Below, in pieces: positions 26,145 to 34,364 of a DNA stretch of 64,000 nt. Position numbers and translations under genes: made by a program. Origin of the DNA: Asanoa sp. WMMD1127 (GTDB taxonomy: Bacteria; Actinomycetota; Actinomycetes; Mycobacteriales; Micromonosporaceae); contig NZ_JARUBP010000001.1 of assembly GCF_029626225.1 (NCBI RefSeq), forward strand, positions 7,564,001 through 7,628,000. The letters are read 5' to 3'. The notes beneath the pieces were generated by a model. It saw nothing but the letters and a program-made list of their open reading frames with translations. It did not search any database and was not told the DNA's origin. Each line of letters begins with the position of its first letter. Position 1 is the first letter of the stretch.

Positions 26145-26552
26145 TCACCCCGGAAGGAACGAAAACCGGACCTGTCGTACGGCGTTGTCGCCGTTGGTGT
26201 CGACCAGGCAGATGGACTGCCAGGTGCCGAGGGCGAGCCGGCCACGCAGGACAGGGATCGAGGCGTACGGCGCGACGAAGGCCGGCAGGACGTGGTCGCG
26301 CCCGTGTCCCGGCGAGCCGTGCCGGTGCCGCCAGCGGTCGTCGGCCGGCAGGAAACCGTCGATCGCGGTCATCAGGTCAGGGTCGTCGGAGCCCGAGCCG
26401 CTCTCGATGATCGCGATGCCGGCGGTGGCGTGCGGCACGAACACGTGCAGCAGACCGTCGCCCTCGCCCGAGACGAACTGCTGGGCCTCCGCCGTCACGT
26501 CGCGCACCGTGGGCCGGCGGCCCGTCTCGACCGTGATCACCTCACTCCGCAT
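26145..26552 (-). CDS. YjbQ-family protein
   Basis: This 135-residue protein of the UPF0047/YjbQ family has the conserved [15 protein letters not shown] and [17 protein letters not shown] blocks. Members have weak thiamine-phosphate-synthase-like activity and a trimeric fold, but the physiological role is unclear. It stands alone on the minus strand, divergent from the E1-like gene at 26658. Its thiamine link is suggestive because both neighbours are thiamine-diphosphate enzymes, but that is only context. ATG 26552 is the family start. Confidence 0.88.
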   Translation of the reverse strand: MRSEVITVETGRRPTVRDVTAEAQQFVSGEGDGLLHVFVPHATAGIAIIESGSGSDDPDLMTAIDGFLPADDRWRHRHGSPGHGRDHVLPAFVAPYASIPVLRGRLALGTWQSICLVDTNGDNAVRQVRFSFLPG

Positions 26553-26657
26553 CCCGCCAAGTCTAGGGATCACCACGGTCGCGCGCGGGTGGGTCCCGTG
26601 GGACCGATGTGGCAGGTGACTGGCCGTGGGTGGCCCGCGTCGGTAATGCTTTTCGGC

Positions 26658-28895
26658 GTGACCACGCCGCAAGATCTCGACGAACGGTTCCGGACGGCGG
26701 TCGGCGCGCTGGCACCCGGCGCCGCCGAGCTCCCCGAGGGGATGACCGGCGAGCTGGCGCGGGCCCTCTTCGACGCCCAGCTGACCAGCCGCCACCTCGA
26801 CCTGGCGGCCCGCTGGCTGCGCAGCTTCGGCGAGGGCTACTACACGATCGGGTCGGCGGGGCACGAGAGCAACGCCGCGGTCGCCGCCGCGCTGCGGCCC
26901 ACCGACCCGGCGTTCCTGCACTACCGGTCGGGCGGGTTCTACGCGGCCCGGGTGAGCCAGGCCGGCGTCGCCGACCCCGTCGCCGAGACCGCCCGTGACG
27001 TGCTGCGGGGCGTGGTCGCGTCGGCCAGCGAGCAGATCGCCGGGGGCCGGCACAAGGTGTTCGGCAACGCCGCGCTCCAGGTGGTGCCGACCACCTCGAC
27101 GATCGCGTCCCACCTGCCCCGCGCGGTCGGCACGGCGTTCGCGATCGAGCGCCTGCGCAAGGTCAACGGCAACGGCGACTCCGGTACGCCCTGGCCGGCC
27201 GACGCGATCGTGGTCTGCTCGTTCGGCGACGCGTCGGTCAACCACGCCACCGCCACGGCCGCGTTCAACACCGCCGGCTGGATCACCCACACCGGCCTGC
27301 GGCTGCCGCTGCTGTTCGTCTGCGAGGACAACGGCATCGGGATCAGCGTGAAGTCGCCGCAGGGCTGGGTCGAGTCGACGTTGCGGGCCCGGCCGGGCCT
27401 GCGCTATTTCGCGGCGACGGGCGACGACCCGGCTGGCGCTTACGCGGCCGCGGTCGAGGCGACCGCCCACGTGCGCCGGGCGCGCAAGCCGGCCGTGCTG
27501 CACCTGTCGACCGTGCGGTTCATGGGCCACGCCGGCGCCGACGCGGAGGTCGCCTACCGGCCGGCCGCCGACCTCGAGCGCGACCTGGCCCACGATCCCG
27601 TCGTCGCCACCGCCCGGCTGCTGGTCGACACCGGGCTGGCCACGCCGGAGGAGATCCTGGCCCGCTACGACGAGGTGGGCTGGCAGGTCCGCAAGGTCGC
27701 CGAGGAGGTGCTGGGCGAGCCCAAGCTGACCAGTCCCGCCGAGATCGTCGCCACGCTGGCGCCCCGGCGGGCGGCGCGGGTGGCCCGGGCCGTGTCCGAC
27801 TTGTCGGTCGTATCCGCGGCGGACCGCTCGACCGCCTTCGGCGGGCGGCTCCCCGAGGACGCCGGCCCGTTCACCCTGGCCCAGACGATCAACGCCGCGC
27901 TCGCCGACGGCCTGCTGGCCAACCCGAAGATGGCGGTGTTCGGCGAGGACGTGGCGCTCAAGGGGGGCGTCTACGGCGTGACCAAGGGCCTGCGCGAGCG
28001 CTTCGGGGCGACCCGGGTCTTCGACACGCTGCTCGACGAGACGTCGATCCTCGGCCTCGGGCTCGGCGCGGGCCTGGCCGGGATGCTGCCGGTGCCGGAG
28101 ATCCAATACCTCGCCTACCTGCACAACGCCGAGGACCAGCTGCGCGGCGAGGCGGCCACCATGCAGTACTTCTCCGGCGGGGCCTTCCGGAACCCCATGG
28201 TCGTGCGGGTGGCCGGGCTCGCGTACCAGGAGGGGTTCGGGGGGCACTTCCACAACGACAACTCGGTGGCCGTGCTGCGCGACATCCCGGGCCTGGTGGT
28301 GGCGGTGCCCGCCCGGGCCGACGACGCCGCGCCGCTGCTGCGCACCTGCCTGGCCTCGGCCGCCGTCGACGGCAGCGTCTGCGTGTTCCTCGAGCCGATC
28401 GCGCTCTACCACACCCGCGACCTCTACGAGGAGGGCGACAACGAGTGGCTCGCGCCCTACCTCGGGCCCGCGTCGTGGGGTGACGCGCACGTGCCGATCG
28501 GGCGGGCCCGGGTCTACCAGGTGGGCTCCGCCGAGGACCTGACGATCATCACGTTCGGCAACGGCGTACGGATGTCGCTGCGGGTCGCCGCCCGCCTCGT
28601 CGAGGAGGGCATCGGCGCCCGCGTGGTCGACCTGCGCTGGCTCGCCCCGTTGCCGGTCGCCGACGTGATCCGCGAGTCGTCGGCCACGGGTCGCGTACTT
28701 GTCGTGGACGAGACACGACGCTCCGGCGGGGTCGGCGAAGGGGTGCTGGCGGCCCTCGTAGACGCCGGATATGTCGGGTCTGTCAGCCGGATCGCGTCCG
28801 TCGACTCCTTCGTCCCGCTCGGTCCCGCGGCCAGAGAAGTCCTGGTGGCAGAGGATGCGATCACTCAGGGTGCTCGGGCCCTCCTCGCAAGGTAA
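26658..28895 (+). CDS. fused alpha/beta E1 of a branched-chain-type 2-oxoacid dehydrogenase
   Basis: This 745-residue protein joins an E1-alpha-like half to an E1-beta-like half. The alpha half has the ThDP motif [28 protein letters not shown] and a histidine loop [12 protein letters not shown]. The beta half, from about residue 405, has [39 protein letters not shown] and [12 protein letters not shown]. In most bacteria these are separate subunits. No E2 or E3 gene is adjacent, so the acyl acceptor is unknown. Start GTG 26658 is tentative; ATG 26646 is in frame 12 nt upstream, and neither has a convincing ribosome site. Confidence 0.85.
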   Translation: MTTPQDLDERFRTAVGALAPGAAELPEGMTGELARALFDAQLTSRHLDLAARWLRSFGEGYYTIGSAGHESNAAVAAALRPTDPAFLHYRSGGFYAARVSQAGVADPVAETARDVLRGVVASASEQIAGGRHKVFGNAALQVVPTTSTIASHLPRAVGTAFAIERLRKVNGNGDSGTPWPADAIVVCSFGDASVNHATATAAFNTAGWITHTGLRLPLLFVCEDNGIGISVKSPQGWVESTLRARPGLRYFAATGDDPAGAYAAAVEATAHVRRARKPAVLHLSTVRFMGHAGADAEVAYRPAADLERDLAHDPVVATARLLVDTGLATPEEILARYDEVGWQVRKVAEEVLGEPKLTSPAEIVATLAPRRAARVARAVSDLSVVSAADRSTAFGGRLPEDAGPFTLAQTINAALADGLLANPKMAVFGEDVALKGGVYGVTKGLRERFGATRVFDTLLDETSILGLGLGAGLAGMLPVPEIQYLAYLHNAEDQLRGEAATMQYFSGGAFRNPMVVRVAGLAYQEGFGGHFHNDNSVAVLRDIPGLVVAVPARADDAAPLLRTCLASAAVDGSVCVFLEPIALYHTRDLYEEGDNEWLAPYLGPASWGDAHVPIGRARVYQVGSAEDLTIITFGNGVRMSLRVAARLVEEGIGARVVDLRWLAPLPVADVIRESSATGRVLVVDETRRSGGVGEGVLAALVDAGYVGSVSRIASVDSFVPLGPAAREVLVAEDAITQGARALLAR

Positions 28896-29041
28896 GTTTC
28901 CCGGGGGACCCGTGAAGTCTCCGCCGACGGTTGCCGCTCGCCGGAAAATCGAGCCGGGATCCGTCGGTGTGCCACTTGCGCGCGAGCCGCCGACTGTGTG
29001 GACTTTGCGGGAACTGCAACGAACGAGGGAGGCACGCAACA

Positions 29042-29476
29042 GTGAGCGCGACCGCAGGTCAGGCCGCCGACGGCGTACGCAGCCTGGCGGACCGGTTCGG
29101 CATCGAGCCGGGGATGGTCGTCATGGAGATGGGGTACGACGACGACGTCGACCAGGATCTCCGCGACGCCCTGACCGACCGCTCCGGTGAGTTGGTCGAC
29201 GAAGACACCGACGAGGTGGTCGACGCGGTGCTGCTCTGGTACCGCGACGGCGACGGCGACCTCTTCGAGATGCTCGTCGACGCACTCGGCCCGTTGGCCG
29301 GCAACGGCGTCGTCTGGCTGCTGACGCCCAAGGCCGGCCGCGAGGGGCACGTCGAGCCGAGCGAGATCACCGAGCTGGCCCCGACCGCCGGGCTGCAGCA
29401 GACGTCGACGGTCAACGCCGGCAAGGACTGGAGCGCCGCCCGCCTCGTGGTGCCGCGCGGCGCCCGCAAGAAGTAG
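29042..29476 (+). CDS. DUF3052 family protein
   Basis: This 144-residue protein is of the actinobacterial DUF3052 family (M. tuberculosis Rv2239c-like). The [44 protein letters not shown] and HVEPSEI segments are diagnostic. Its function is unknown; it is acidic and soluble. GTG 29042 has GGGAGG upstream. Its neighbours, the AhpE-like peroxiredoxin just downstream and aceE nearby, repeat the arrangement known around Rv2238c-Rv2241, which supports the assignment. Confidence 0.9.
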   Translation: MSATAGQAADGVRSLADRFGIEPGMVVMEMGYDDDVDQDLRDALTDRSGELVDEDTDEVVDAVLLWYRDGDGDLFEMLVDALGPLAGNGVVWLLTPKAGREGHVEPSEITELAPTAGLQQTSTVNAGKDWSAARLVVPRGARKK

Positions 29477-29479
29477 CCG

Positions 29480-29944
29480 ATGCTTCCTGTCGGCACGCCG
29501 GCGCCGGACTTCACCCTCAAGGACCAGAACAACCAGGAGGTACGACTCTCGTCGTACCGCGGGTCCCGTGCGGTCCTGCTGGTCTTTTATCCGCTGGCCT
29601 TCAGCGGCACCTGCGGCGGCGAGATGGCGGCGCTGAACGCGGCGCTGCCCGCGTTCGCCTCCTCGGGTGTCGAGGTGCTGACGGTCAGCGTCGACTCGGT
29701 CTACTCGCACAAGATCTGGCTCGAGCGGGAGTCGTGGTCGCTGCGCATGCTGGCCGACTTCTGGCCCCACGGCGGGGTGGCGTCCGATTACGGGATCTTC
29801 AATCCCTCCGCCGGCTTCGCCGACCGTGGGACGTTCCTGATCGACCGGTCCGGCGTCGTGCGGTGGTCGGAGCATCTGGGCCCCGGCGAGTCCCGCGACA
29901 CGTCCGCGTGGCTGGCCGCGGTCGCCTCCCTGTCTGACGCGTGA
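29480..29944 (+). CDS. ahpE: AhpE-like 1-Cys peroxiredoxin
   Basis: This 154-residue thioredoxin-fold peroxidase reduces peroxides and peroxynitrite. The peroxidatic Cys45 lies in FYPLAFSGTCGGEMA, a Pro-x3-Ser/Thr-x2-Cys motif. The C-terminal LIDRSGVVRWSEH is family-typical. No second resolving cysteine is obvious, fitting the AhpE (1-Cys) group. It starts 3 nt after the DUF3052 stop and is probably co-transcribed with it. Confidence 0.88.
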   Translation: MLPVGTPAPDFTLKDQNNQEVRLSSYRGSRAVLLVFYPLAFSGTCGGEMAALNAALPAFASSGVEVLTVSVDSVYSHKIWLERESWSLRMLADFWPHGGVASDYGIFNPSAGFADRGTFLIDRSGVVRWSEHLGPGESRDTSAWLAAVASLSDA

Positions 29945-29978
29945 CGGCGCGGCGTTCGGGTAAGCTTCGGCCGGTCCG

Positions 29979-30050
29979 GGGCGCGTAGCTCAGCGGAAGA
30001 GCACTCGCCTTACAAGCGAGGGGTCGCTGGTTCGAACCCAGCCGCGCCCA
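29979..30050 (+). tRNA. tRNA-Val (anticodon TAC)
   Basis: A complete cloverleaf: acceptor GGGCGCG/CGCGCCC with discriminator A, D-arm AGCTCAGCGGAAGAGC, anticodon stem CTCGC/GCGAG with loop CTTACAA (anticodon TAC), and T-arm GCTGG-TTCGAAC-CCAGC. CCA is not encoded. It decodes GTA, a rare valine codon in this GC-rich genome. Confidence 0.97.
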
Positions 30051-30051
30051 C

Positions 30052-30104
30052 AAATCCCTGCCCAGACCCTGTCCGCTTCGCGGCCAGGGTCTGGGTGGGG
30101 ATTT
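30052..30104 (+). terminator. terminator after tRNA-Val
   Basis: A 20-bp stem (AAATCCCTGCCCAGACCCTG with its complement, two G-T wobbles) contains an inner CCGC/GCGG stem. It begins 2 nt after the tRNA. Confidence 0.85.
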
Positions 30105-30180
30105 GTCATTCCTGTTCCGGGGGCGACCCCCGGAGACCCCACGGTGCGGTGGGCGCGGTTCGCGCGTGCGGGCGCGAGCT

Positions 30181-30206
30181 CAGTCCCAACGTGACCGTTG
30201 GGTCTG
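30181..30206. terminator. hairpin between tRNA locus and hypothetical gene
   Basis: CAG-T-CCCAACG / CGTTGGG-T-CTG with loop TGAC and one T-T mismatch. It lies downstream of the minus-strand gene at 30248. Confidence 0.6.
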
Positions 30207-30247
30207 ACCTCCCGGCCGGCCTCGTCGTCGCACGGGAACCGGCGCGT

Positions 30248-30466
30248 TCAGGGAACGTAGACGAGCTGGACGACGAAGCGGTGGCCGGGCCCGTGCTCGA
30301 AGACATCGACGTCGAGAACAAGGTCGCTCCTGCCCTCCTGCTCGGTCCAAAGGTCGACCAGGCAACTCCAGCGGTCGCCGTGCCACAGCGAAACCGAGGT
30401 GTCCCATGACTCCTCTGGAAGTGGCACCAGCGTGACGTCGCCGTAGTCGTCGACCGCGGCTGGCAT
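30248..30466 (-). CDS. small hypothetical protein (possible DUF7668)
   Basis: This 72-residue acidic protein with alternating strand-like segments (VTLVPLPEESWDTSVSLWHG, CLVDLWTEQEGRSDLVLDVD, FVVQLVYVP) looks like a compact alpha+beta domain. It resembles what I remember of DUF7668, but that is not certain. Third positions are mostly G/C and a hairpin follows the stop, which support a real gene. The ribosome site (GAAGG) abuts the ATG, so the true start may differ slightly. Confidence 0.6.
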   Translation of the reverse strand: MPAAVDDYGDVTLVPLPEESWDTSVSLWHGDRWSCLVDLWTEQEGRSDLVLDVDVFEHGPGHRFVVQLVYVP

Positions 30467-30539
30467 CCTTCACCGGGTCACCCATAACACCCCTGCGGTT
30501 TGGTGGGGCGCGGTGCGCGCGTGTGGGCGGCGGACGTTG

Positions 30540-30851
30540 TCACCCGGAGCGTTGATCGTCTGTGATCGGAGAGTCGAACAGGGCGCGGAGGGCGGCCACG
30601 TGGTTGCGGTACGCCGTTCGGCCGGTCGGGGTGAGCCTGACCCAGGTCCGCACTCTGCCGCGGCCGGTGGGTTTGGTCATCTCGACGTGGCCGGCGTCCT
30701 GCAGGACCTTGAGGTGCTTGCTCAGCACGGAGTCGGCGACGCCGAGCAGGTCGCGGAGCGCGCTGAACTCCGCCTCGGTGGTGGCGTCGAGGAACGCGCA
30801 GATCCGCAGCCGGTTCGGCGCGTGGATGGTCTCGTCGAACGGTTCGGTCAT
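30540..30851 (-). CDS. ArsR/MarR-like winged-helix regulator
   Basis: This 103-residue winged-helix protein has IHAPNRLRICAFLDATTEAEF, the recognition helix region LGVADSVLSKHLKVLQDAGHV and the wing RGRVRTWVRLTPTGRTAY. It is the short one-domain type commonly annotated as a transcriptional regulator next to a small membrane protein. It overlaps its upstream membrane-protein partner by ATGA, so the two are coupled. Likely targets are the tandem palindromes at 31292-31330 upstream of the pair. Confidence 0.85.
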   Translation of the reverse strand: MTEPFDETIHAPNRLRICAFLDATTEAEFSALRDLLGVADSVLSKHLKVLQDAGHVEMTKPTGRGRVRTWVRLTPTGRTAYRNHVAALRALFDSPITDDQRSG

Positions 30852-31288
30852 CCTGCCGCTCGCAGCTGGGCGCGCAACGCGCTGTCGAACCTGCGGCCGA
30901 TGAGGACGGTGCCGACGAACCCGACGGCGGCAAGCACCCACACCGGCCAATCCAGTCGGGTGTACGAGCCGATGGCCCAGGCGGTGAGCACGACGGCGCC
31001 GATGAGCACGCCGAGCGCGATCGCCCACCGGCTGGCGCGACCGGCCTGGAATCCGGACACCCAGACGCCGGTCCGCCGGCGGTAGAGGTTGCCGAGGGCG
31101 ACCACGGCCGCGGCGAACAGCAGGCCCGAGGCGATCTTGACACCGCTGTTGCCGAAGCTGATGCCGACCACGTAGCCGGCGAGCAGGATCCCCAGCGCCG
31201 GGTGGTACCACCACGGCGTAACGAGCCGGTCGGCAACGGCAGCGCGGGCATCATCGACAGCGGCAAGCCGCAAGCCGCTCCGCAGCAT
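30848..31288 (-). CDS. small integral membrane protein
   Basis: This 146-residue protein has about four hydrophobic segments (around WYHPALGILLAGYVVG, GLLFAAAVVALGNLY, WAIALGVLIGAVVLTAWAIG and WVLAAVGFVGTVLIG). I recognise no enzyme motif. Such proteins are regularly encoded immediately upstream of, and overlapping with, one-domain ArsR-like regulators, and may sense membrane state; their function is unproven. ATG 31288 was chosen because it lies just downstream of the operator repeats, whereas the longer frame to 31453 crosses them. Confidence 0.7.
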   Translation of the reverse strand: MLRSGLRLAAVDDARAAVADRLVTPWWYHPALGILLAGYVVGISFGNSGVKIASGLLFAAAVVALGNLYRRRTGVWVSGFQAGRASRWAIALGVLIGAVVLTAWAIGSYTRLDWPVWVLAAVGFVGTVLIGRRFDSALRAQLRAAG

Positions 31289-31291
31289 CGT

Positions 31292-31330
31292 TTTCCATAA
31301 CGGAAAGTCAACCACTTTCCAAGACGGAAA
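31292..31330 (-). promoter_or_regulatory. tandem palindromic operators
   Basis: Two copies of TTTCCGTNNTGGAAA (minus-strand sense), at 31292-31306 and 31316-31330, are centred 24 bp apart. Each follows TTGAC. They abut the start of the membrane-protein/regulator operon, suggesting autoregulation. Confidence 0.7.
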
Positions 31331-31433
31331 GTCAATGGCGAGCGTCACCGGGCACGCGGCAGAAGCGACCGGGGTGGACTTTCGCGTATGGCTCGAGGTC
31401 GCAGGGATCGGCGCTGCTTGGCACAATCCGGCT

Positions 31434-31904
31434 GTGACGATCTCGGTGGCCAACTACCGGACGTTGTTCGCCAGCATCCGCGAGCGTCCCGGGATGTGGC
31501 TGATTCGTCCGGACTTCGCCAGCGTCGTGTCCTTCGTAGACGGCTGCGACGAGGCGAACACGCGGGGCTTGCTCGTCGGCTTCCAACCGTGGCTGGTCAC
31601 TCAGGCCGGCTGCCTTGACAGCCACGTCTGGTGGAGCATCGTCGCCCACCTCACCGAACCAGTCGGCCCCAAGAACGTGCGCCAGATGGACATCGACCTT
31701 GACGGCCGCGCAGTGGAGACCTTGTTCGTGCTGCTCGACGAGTTCCTCGAGCTGCGCGACCAGCATGATGGCCTGAACCGCATCTATGCCGCGCACCAGC
31801 AATGGCGCAGTCTCCGCGAACAGAACGGATGCACCGCCACCGACGCGACCGCATGCCCCAGCGTCCCGTGGCCCAGAGCCGCCAGCCGGATCGAATCCAA
31901 CTGA
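31434..31904 (+). CDS. hypothetical protein
   Basis: This 156-residue soluble protein contains ANYRTLFASIRERPGMWLIR, a Trp-rich middle (LVGFQPWLV, DSHVWWSIVAHL) and a helical end (ETLFVLLDEFLELRDQ). The arrangement recalls small immunity- or SMI1-like proteins, but I cannot assign a family. GTG 31434 is chosen because the sequence before it is operator DNA and poorly coding. The frame ends inside the leader of the GNAT gene. Confidence 0.6.
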   Translation: MTISVANYRTLFASIRERPGMWLIRPDFASVVSFVDGCDEANTRGLLVGFQPWLVTQAGCLDSHVWWSIVAHLTEPVGPKNVRQMDIDLDGRAVETLFVLLDEFLELRDQHDGLNRIYAAHQQWRSLREQNGCTATDATACPSVPWPRAASRIESN

Positions 31905-32015
31905 AGCAACTCGCCTCGACCGGCACCCCACCGAACACCGCTCGTGGCGTGGCCTGGCCAGCAGCACCCGTTACGCAGACGGGATCATGGTCAGCGCGCG
32001 CGGGCGGCATCCGCT

Positions 32016-32021
32016 TAGATT
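32016..32021 (+). promoter_or_regulatory. -10 element TAGATT, leaderless start
   Basis: TAGATT ends 7 nt before ATG 32029, and no Shine-Dalgarno is present. Confidence 0.5.
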
Positions 32022-32028
32022 CGGTCGT

Positions 32029-32562
32029 ATGCGCACCGTGGCTAGCGACCGCCTTCTGCTTCGGCCCTGGCGCGATGAGGACGCCGACTTCCTCCTCGAT
32101 CTCGAGTCCCGCTGGGAGGTCGTGCGTTTCCTGGGTCCCAACCCCACGACCATGACCACCCGCGCGGAGGCGCTGGCGTCCATCGCCCGCCGGCGCGCGG
32201 TCGACGACCCGATCCACGGGATCTGGGCCATCACCACCGCCGCTGACGGCCGCGTCGTCGGCAACCTCCTGCTCAAGCCGGTCCCCCTCTCGGCCGGGGA
32301 ATCGGCCGGCGGGACGGCCGACGTCGAGATCGGCTGGCATCTGCATCCGGACGCCTGGGGGCACGGCTACGCCACCGAAGCGGCGGCGGCCGTCATGGAC
32401 GACGCGTTCATCCGCGGCCTGAGGAGGGTCATCGCGGTCACGAATCCGGCGAACACCGCCTCCCAGGCCGTCTGCCGCCGGCTCGGCATGACGCACGTCG
32501 GCCGCACGACGAGGTACTACGGCACGCCCAAGGAGCTCTTCGAGAAGCTGGCCGAGACCTGA
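32029..32562 (+). CDS. GNAT-family N-acetyltransferase (RimJ-like)
   Basis: This 177-residue protein has the RimJ/RimL-type GNAT layout: an N-terminal DRLLLRPWRDEDADFLLDLE, the acetyl-CoA loop HLHPDAWGHGYATEAAAAVM (the R/Q-x-x-G-x-G/A region) and the C-terminal VTNPANTASQAVCRRLGM. It would acetylate an N-terminal amine or a small molecule. The leaderless -10 fixes the start; the longer upstream frame is not coding-like. Confidence 0.9.
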   Translation: MRTVASDRLLLRPWRDEDADFLLDLESRWEVVRFLGPNPTTMTTRAEALASIARRRAVDDPIHGIWAITTAADGRVVGNLLLKPVPLSAGESAGGTADVEIGWHLHPDAWGHGYATEAAAAVMDDAFIRGLRRVIAVTNPANTASQAVCRRLGMTHVGRTTRYYGTPKELFEKLAET

Positions 32563-32572
32563 CGACCGCTGT

Positions 32573-33103
32573 TCATGCGTTCCCGTACGGGTCCGTCCGC
32601 TCGCCGTGCAGCCGGCGGTCGAGGTCGACCACCGGCACGTGTGGTGGCAGCGGCTCGTCGACGGAGAGTTCGCGCAGGCGGTCCAGGTAGGCACGCCAGA
32701 CGACGGCCGTGCCACGCGCCAGGCCGCGGCGGGCGGCCCGCACCGCCGACGCCTTGCCCACGTAGCTCCACACGGTCGTACGCCCGTGCGGCAGGTCCAG
32801 ACCCGCGGTGACGTCGACGCGCTCGTAGTTGCCTTCCCTGGCGTCGAGCTCGGCCAGCTCGTCCGGCGAGACGGGCAGCAGCCGGCCCCGGACCGTCGAG
32901 CCGGGAGCGCGGTCGATGCCGAGGAACAGGATCTGACCGTCGAAGCGCTCGAGCGTTCCAGGCCGGTAATAGGCCACGGCCCGGCTCAGATCCGTGTTGT
33001 CCGTGCACACCGTCCACGACCGACGCCAGCCGGCGAGCTGCGCCCAGGCGGCCGCCGGATGGTTCAGCGACCCGTACGCGAAGACCGCGTGCTCAGCCAC
33101 CAT
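32573..33103 (-). CDS. gamma-glutamylcyclotransferase-like (GGCT/AIG2) protein
   Basis: This 176-residue protein has the GGCT-like fold signature FAYGSLNHP at the N-terminus and the catalytic-type glutamate region ELDAREGNYERVDV. Family members cyclise gamma-glutamyl amines, but many bacterial members are uncharacterised. It overlaps the upstream gene on the same strand by 11 nt and is convergent with the GNAT gene. Confidence 0.85.
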   Translation of the reverse strand: MVAEHAVFAYGSLNHPAAAWAQLAGWRRSWTVCTDNTDLSRAVAYYRPGTLERFDGQILFLGIDRAPGSTVRGRLLPVSPDELAELDAREGNYERVDVTAGLDLPHGRTTVWSYVGKASAVRAARRGLARGTAVVWRAYLDRLRELSVDEPLPPHVPVVDLDRRLHGERTDPYGNA

Positions 33104-33809
33104 TGAGCGCGACCAGGTCGTCGGGTGTCGTCTCCGCCAGCGGGATCGAGCGGATCGCCGGCAGCAGCGTGGGCGTGTCGGCCGCGACCACCCGCACGTC
33201 GGCGGCCGTGATGCTGACCTCGGCCGGTCGGGCAGCCAGGTGGTCGCGGCCGGCCGCGACGGCCCGCGCCACCACGGCCGGGTCCGCGTCGGGGCAGTGG
33301 CCCAGCACCAGGTATAGGTCGTCGTCGACGTCGGCCGGCGTGGCGTGGTAGCGGTGCAGCACGCCGGCCGCCGTCATTCCCCGCCGCAGCGCGTCCAGCC
33401 GCCGCCCCTCGCCGTCGAACGCCTCCCGCGGCCAGCCGATCAGGTTGACGCTGCCGCCGTGCACCGAGAAGGACCGCGCCCGCAGGCTCTGCCCGCGGCT
33501 GGTGAACGTGCCCTCCGCACCGAACCGGACCGTCAACGGCGTGCGGAACGCCGCCGCGACGAGGGAGAGGGCCGCCGCGTAGTCCATCTGCCGCCGCTCG
33601 CCGCGGTGTTCGAGGAAGTAGTCGTTGACGCCGCCCGGGCCGTTGAGCGCGACCAGCGTGCCGTGGACCTGTTCGGGGACGTACGGCCGGAACGCGTCAC
33701 CCAGGAACGAGGCGACGATCTCCTGCAGCGAGGACACCAGCGTCGCGAGGGGGTCCCGCTTGGGGCCGTAGAGGGCGACCGCAGACACGTACCGCATGAC
33801 GATCAGCAT
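33093..33809 (-). CDS. hypothetical protein, weakly 2H-phosphoesterase-like
   Basis: This 238-residue soluble protein has one HGTL motif (VPEQVHGTLVALNG) of the His-x-Thr-x type used by 2H phosphoesterases. The expected second motif reads LVLGHC and lacks the Thr/Ser, so assignment to that superfamily is doubtful. It overlaps and is probably co-transcribed with the GGCT-like gene. An alternative in-frame start (MRYVSAV) lies 12 nt downstream. Confidence 0.65.
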   Translation of the reverse strand: MLIVMRYVSAVALYGPKRDPLATLVSSLQEIVASFLGDAFRPYVPEQVHGTLVALNGPGGVNDYFLEHRGERRQMDYAAALSLVAAAFRTPLTVRFGAEGTFTSRGQSLRARSFSVHGGSVNLIGWPREAFDGEGRRLDALRRGMTAAGVLHRYHATPADVDDDLYLVLGHCPDADPAVVARAVAAGRDHLAARPAEVSITAADVRVVAADTPTLLPAIRSIPLAETTPDDLVALNGG

Positions 33810-33851
33810 TTCGCACTCAACCTCGGGGCACCCGCGCGGCGTCTACCCCGC

Positions 33852-34364
33852 GTGGATGACGAGGAGCGGTTCCGGGAGTTCGTGCGGAACCAGTGGGCGC
33901 CGTTGCTGCGGACCGCCTACCTGCTGACCGGCGACCGGGGTACGGCCGAGGACCTGGTGCAGTCGGCGCTGGAGAAGACGCATCGCCGCTGGACCAGGAT
34001 CCTGCGCACGGACGCCCCCGAGGTGTACGTGCGCCGCGTCATGGTCAACACCGCCAGCTCGTGGTGGCGGCGGCGCCGGCCGATCGAGGTGCCGCTGGTC
34101 GCCTCGGACGGCGGGGCCGGCGCCGACGCGTACCTGCAGATCGAGCAGCGGCAGCAGCTCCTGGCGGCGTTGCGGCGGCTGCCACCGCGTACCCAGGCGG
34201 TCCTGGTGCTCCGCTACTTCGAGGACCGCAGCGAGGCCGAGACCGCCCGCGTCCTGGGCTGTTCCGTCGGCTCCGTGAAGAGCCAGGCGTCGCGCGGGCT
34301 CGCCCGGCTGCGACTCGACTTCGCCGACACACCGCCGGCGCGACTCCAGGAGGACCCATGTTGA
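33852..34364 (+). CDS. SigE-family ECF sigma factor
   Basis: This 170-residue ECF sigma factor has region 2 (FVRNQWAPLLRTAYLLTGDRGTAEDLVQSALEKTHRRW) and region 4 (LPPRTQAVLVLRYFEDRSEAETARVLGCSVGSVKSQASRGL). The pattern is of the actinobacterial 'SigE family' (SigE70-like). GTG 33852 gives the usual N-terminus. It overlaps the next gene by 7 nt. That gene's product has one membrane helix and is a likely partner or anti-sigma. Confidence 0.9.
   Translation: MDDEERFREFVRNQWAPLLRTAYLLTGDRGTAEDLVQSALEKTHRRWTRILRTDAPEVYVRRVMVNTASSWWRRRRPIEVPLVASDGGAGADAYLQIEQRQQLLAALRRLPPRTQAVLVLRYFEDRSEAETARVLGCSVGSVKSQASRGLARLRLDFADTPPARLQEDPC

Noticed and set aside
26145-29039. A 964-codon minus frame across the E1 gene
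   Set aside because: Only the last 135 codons (YjbQ) are real; the rest is antisense to a confident enzyme gene.
33093-33809. 2H phosphoesterase assignment
   Set aside because: Only one of the two His-x-Thr-x motifs is present, so it is kept as hypothetical.
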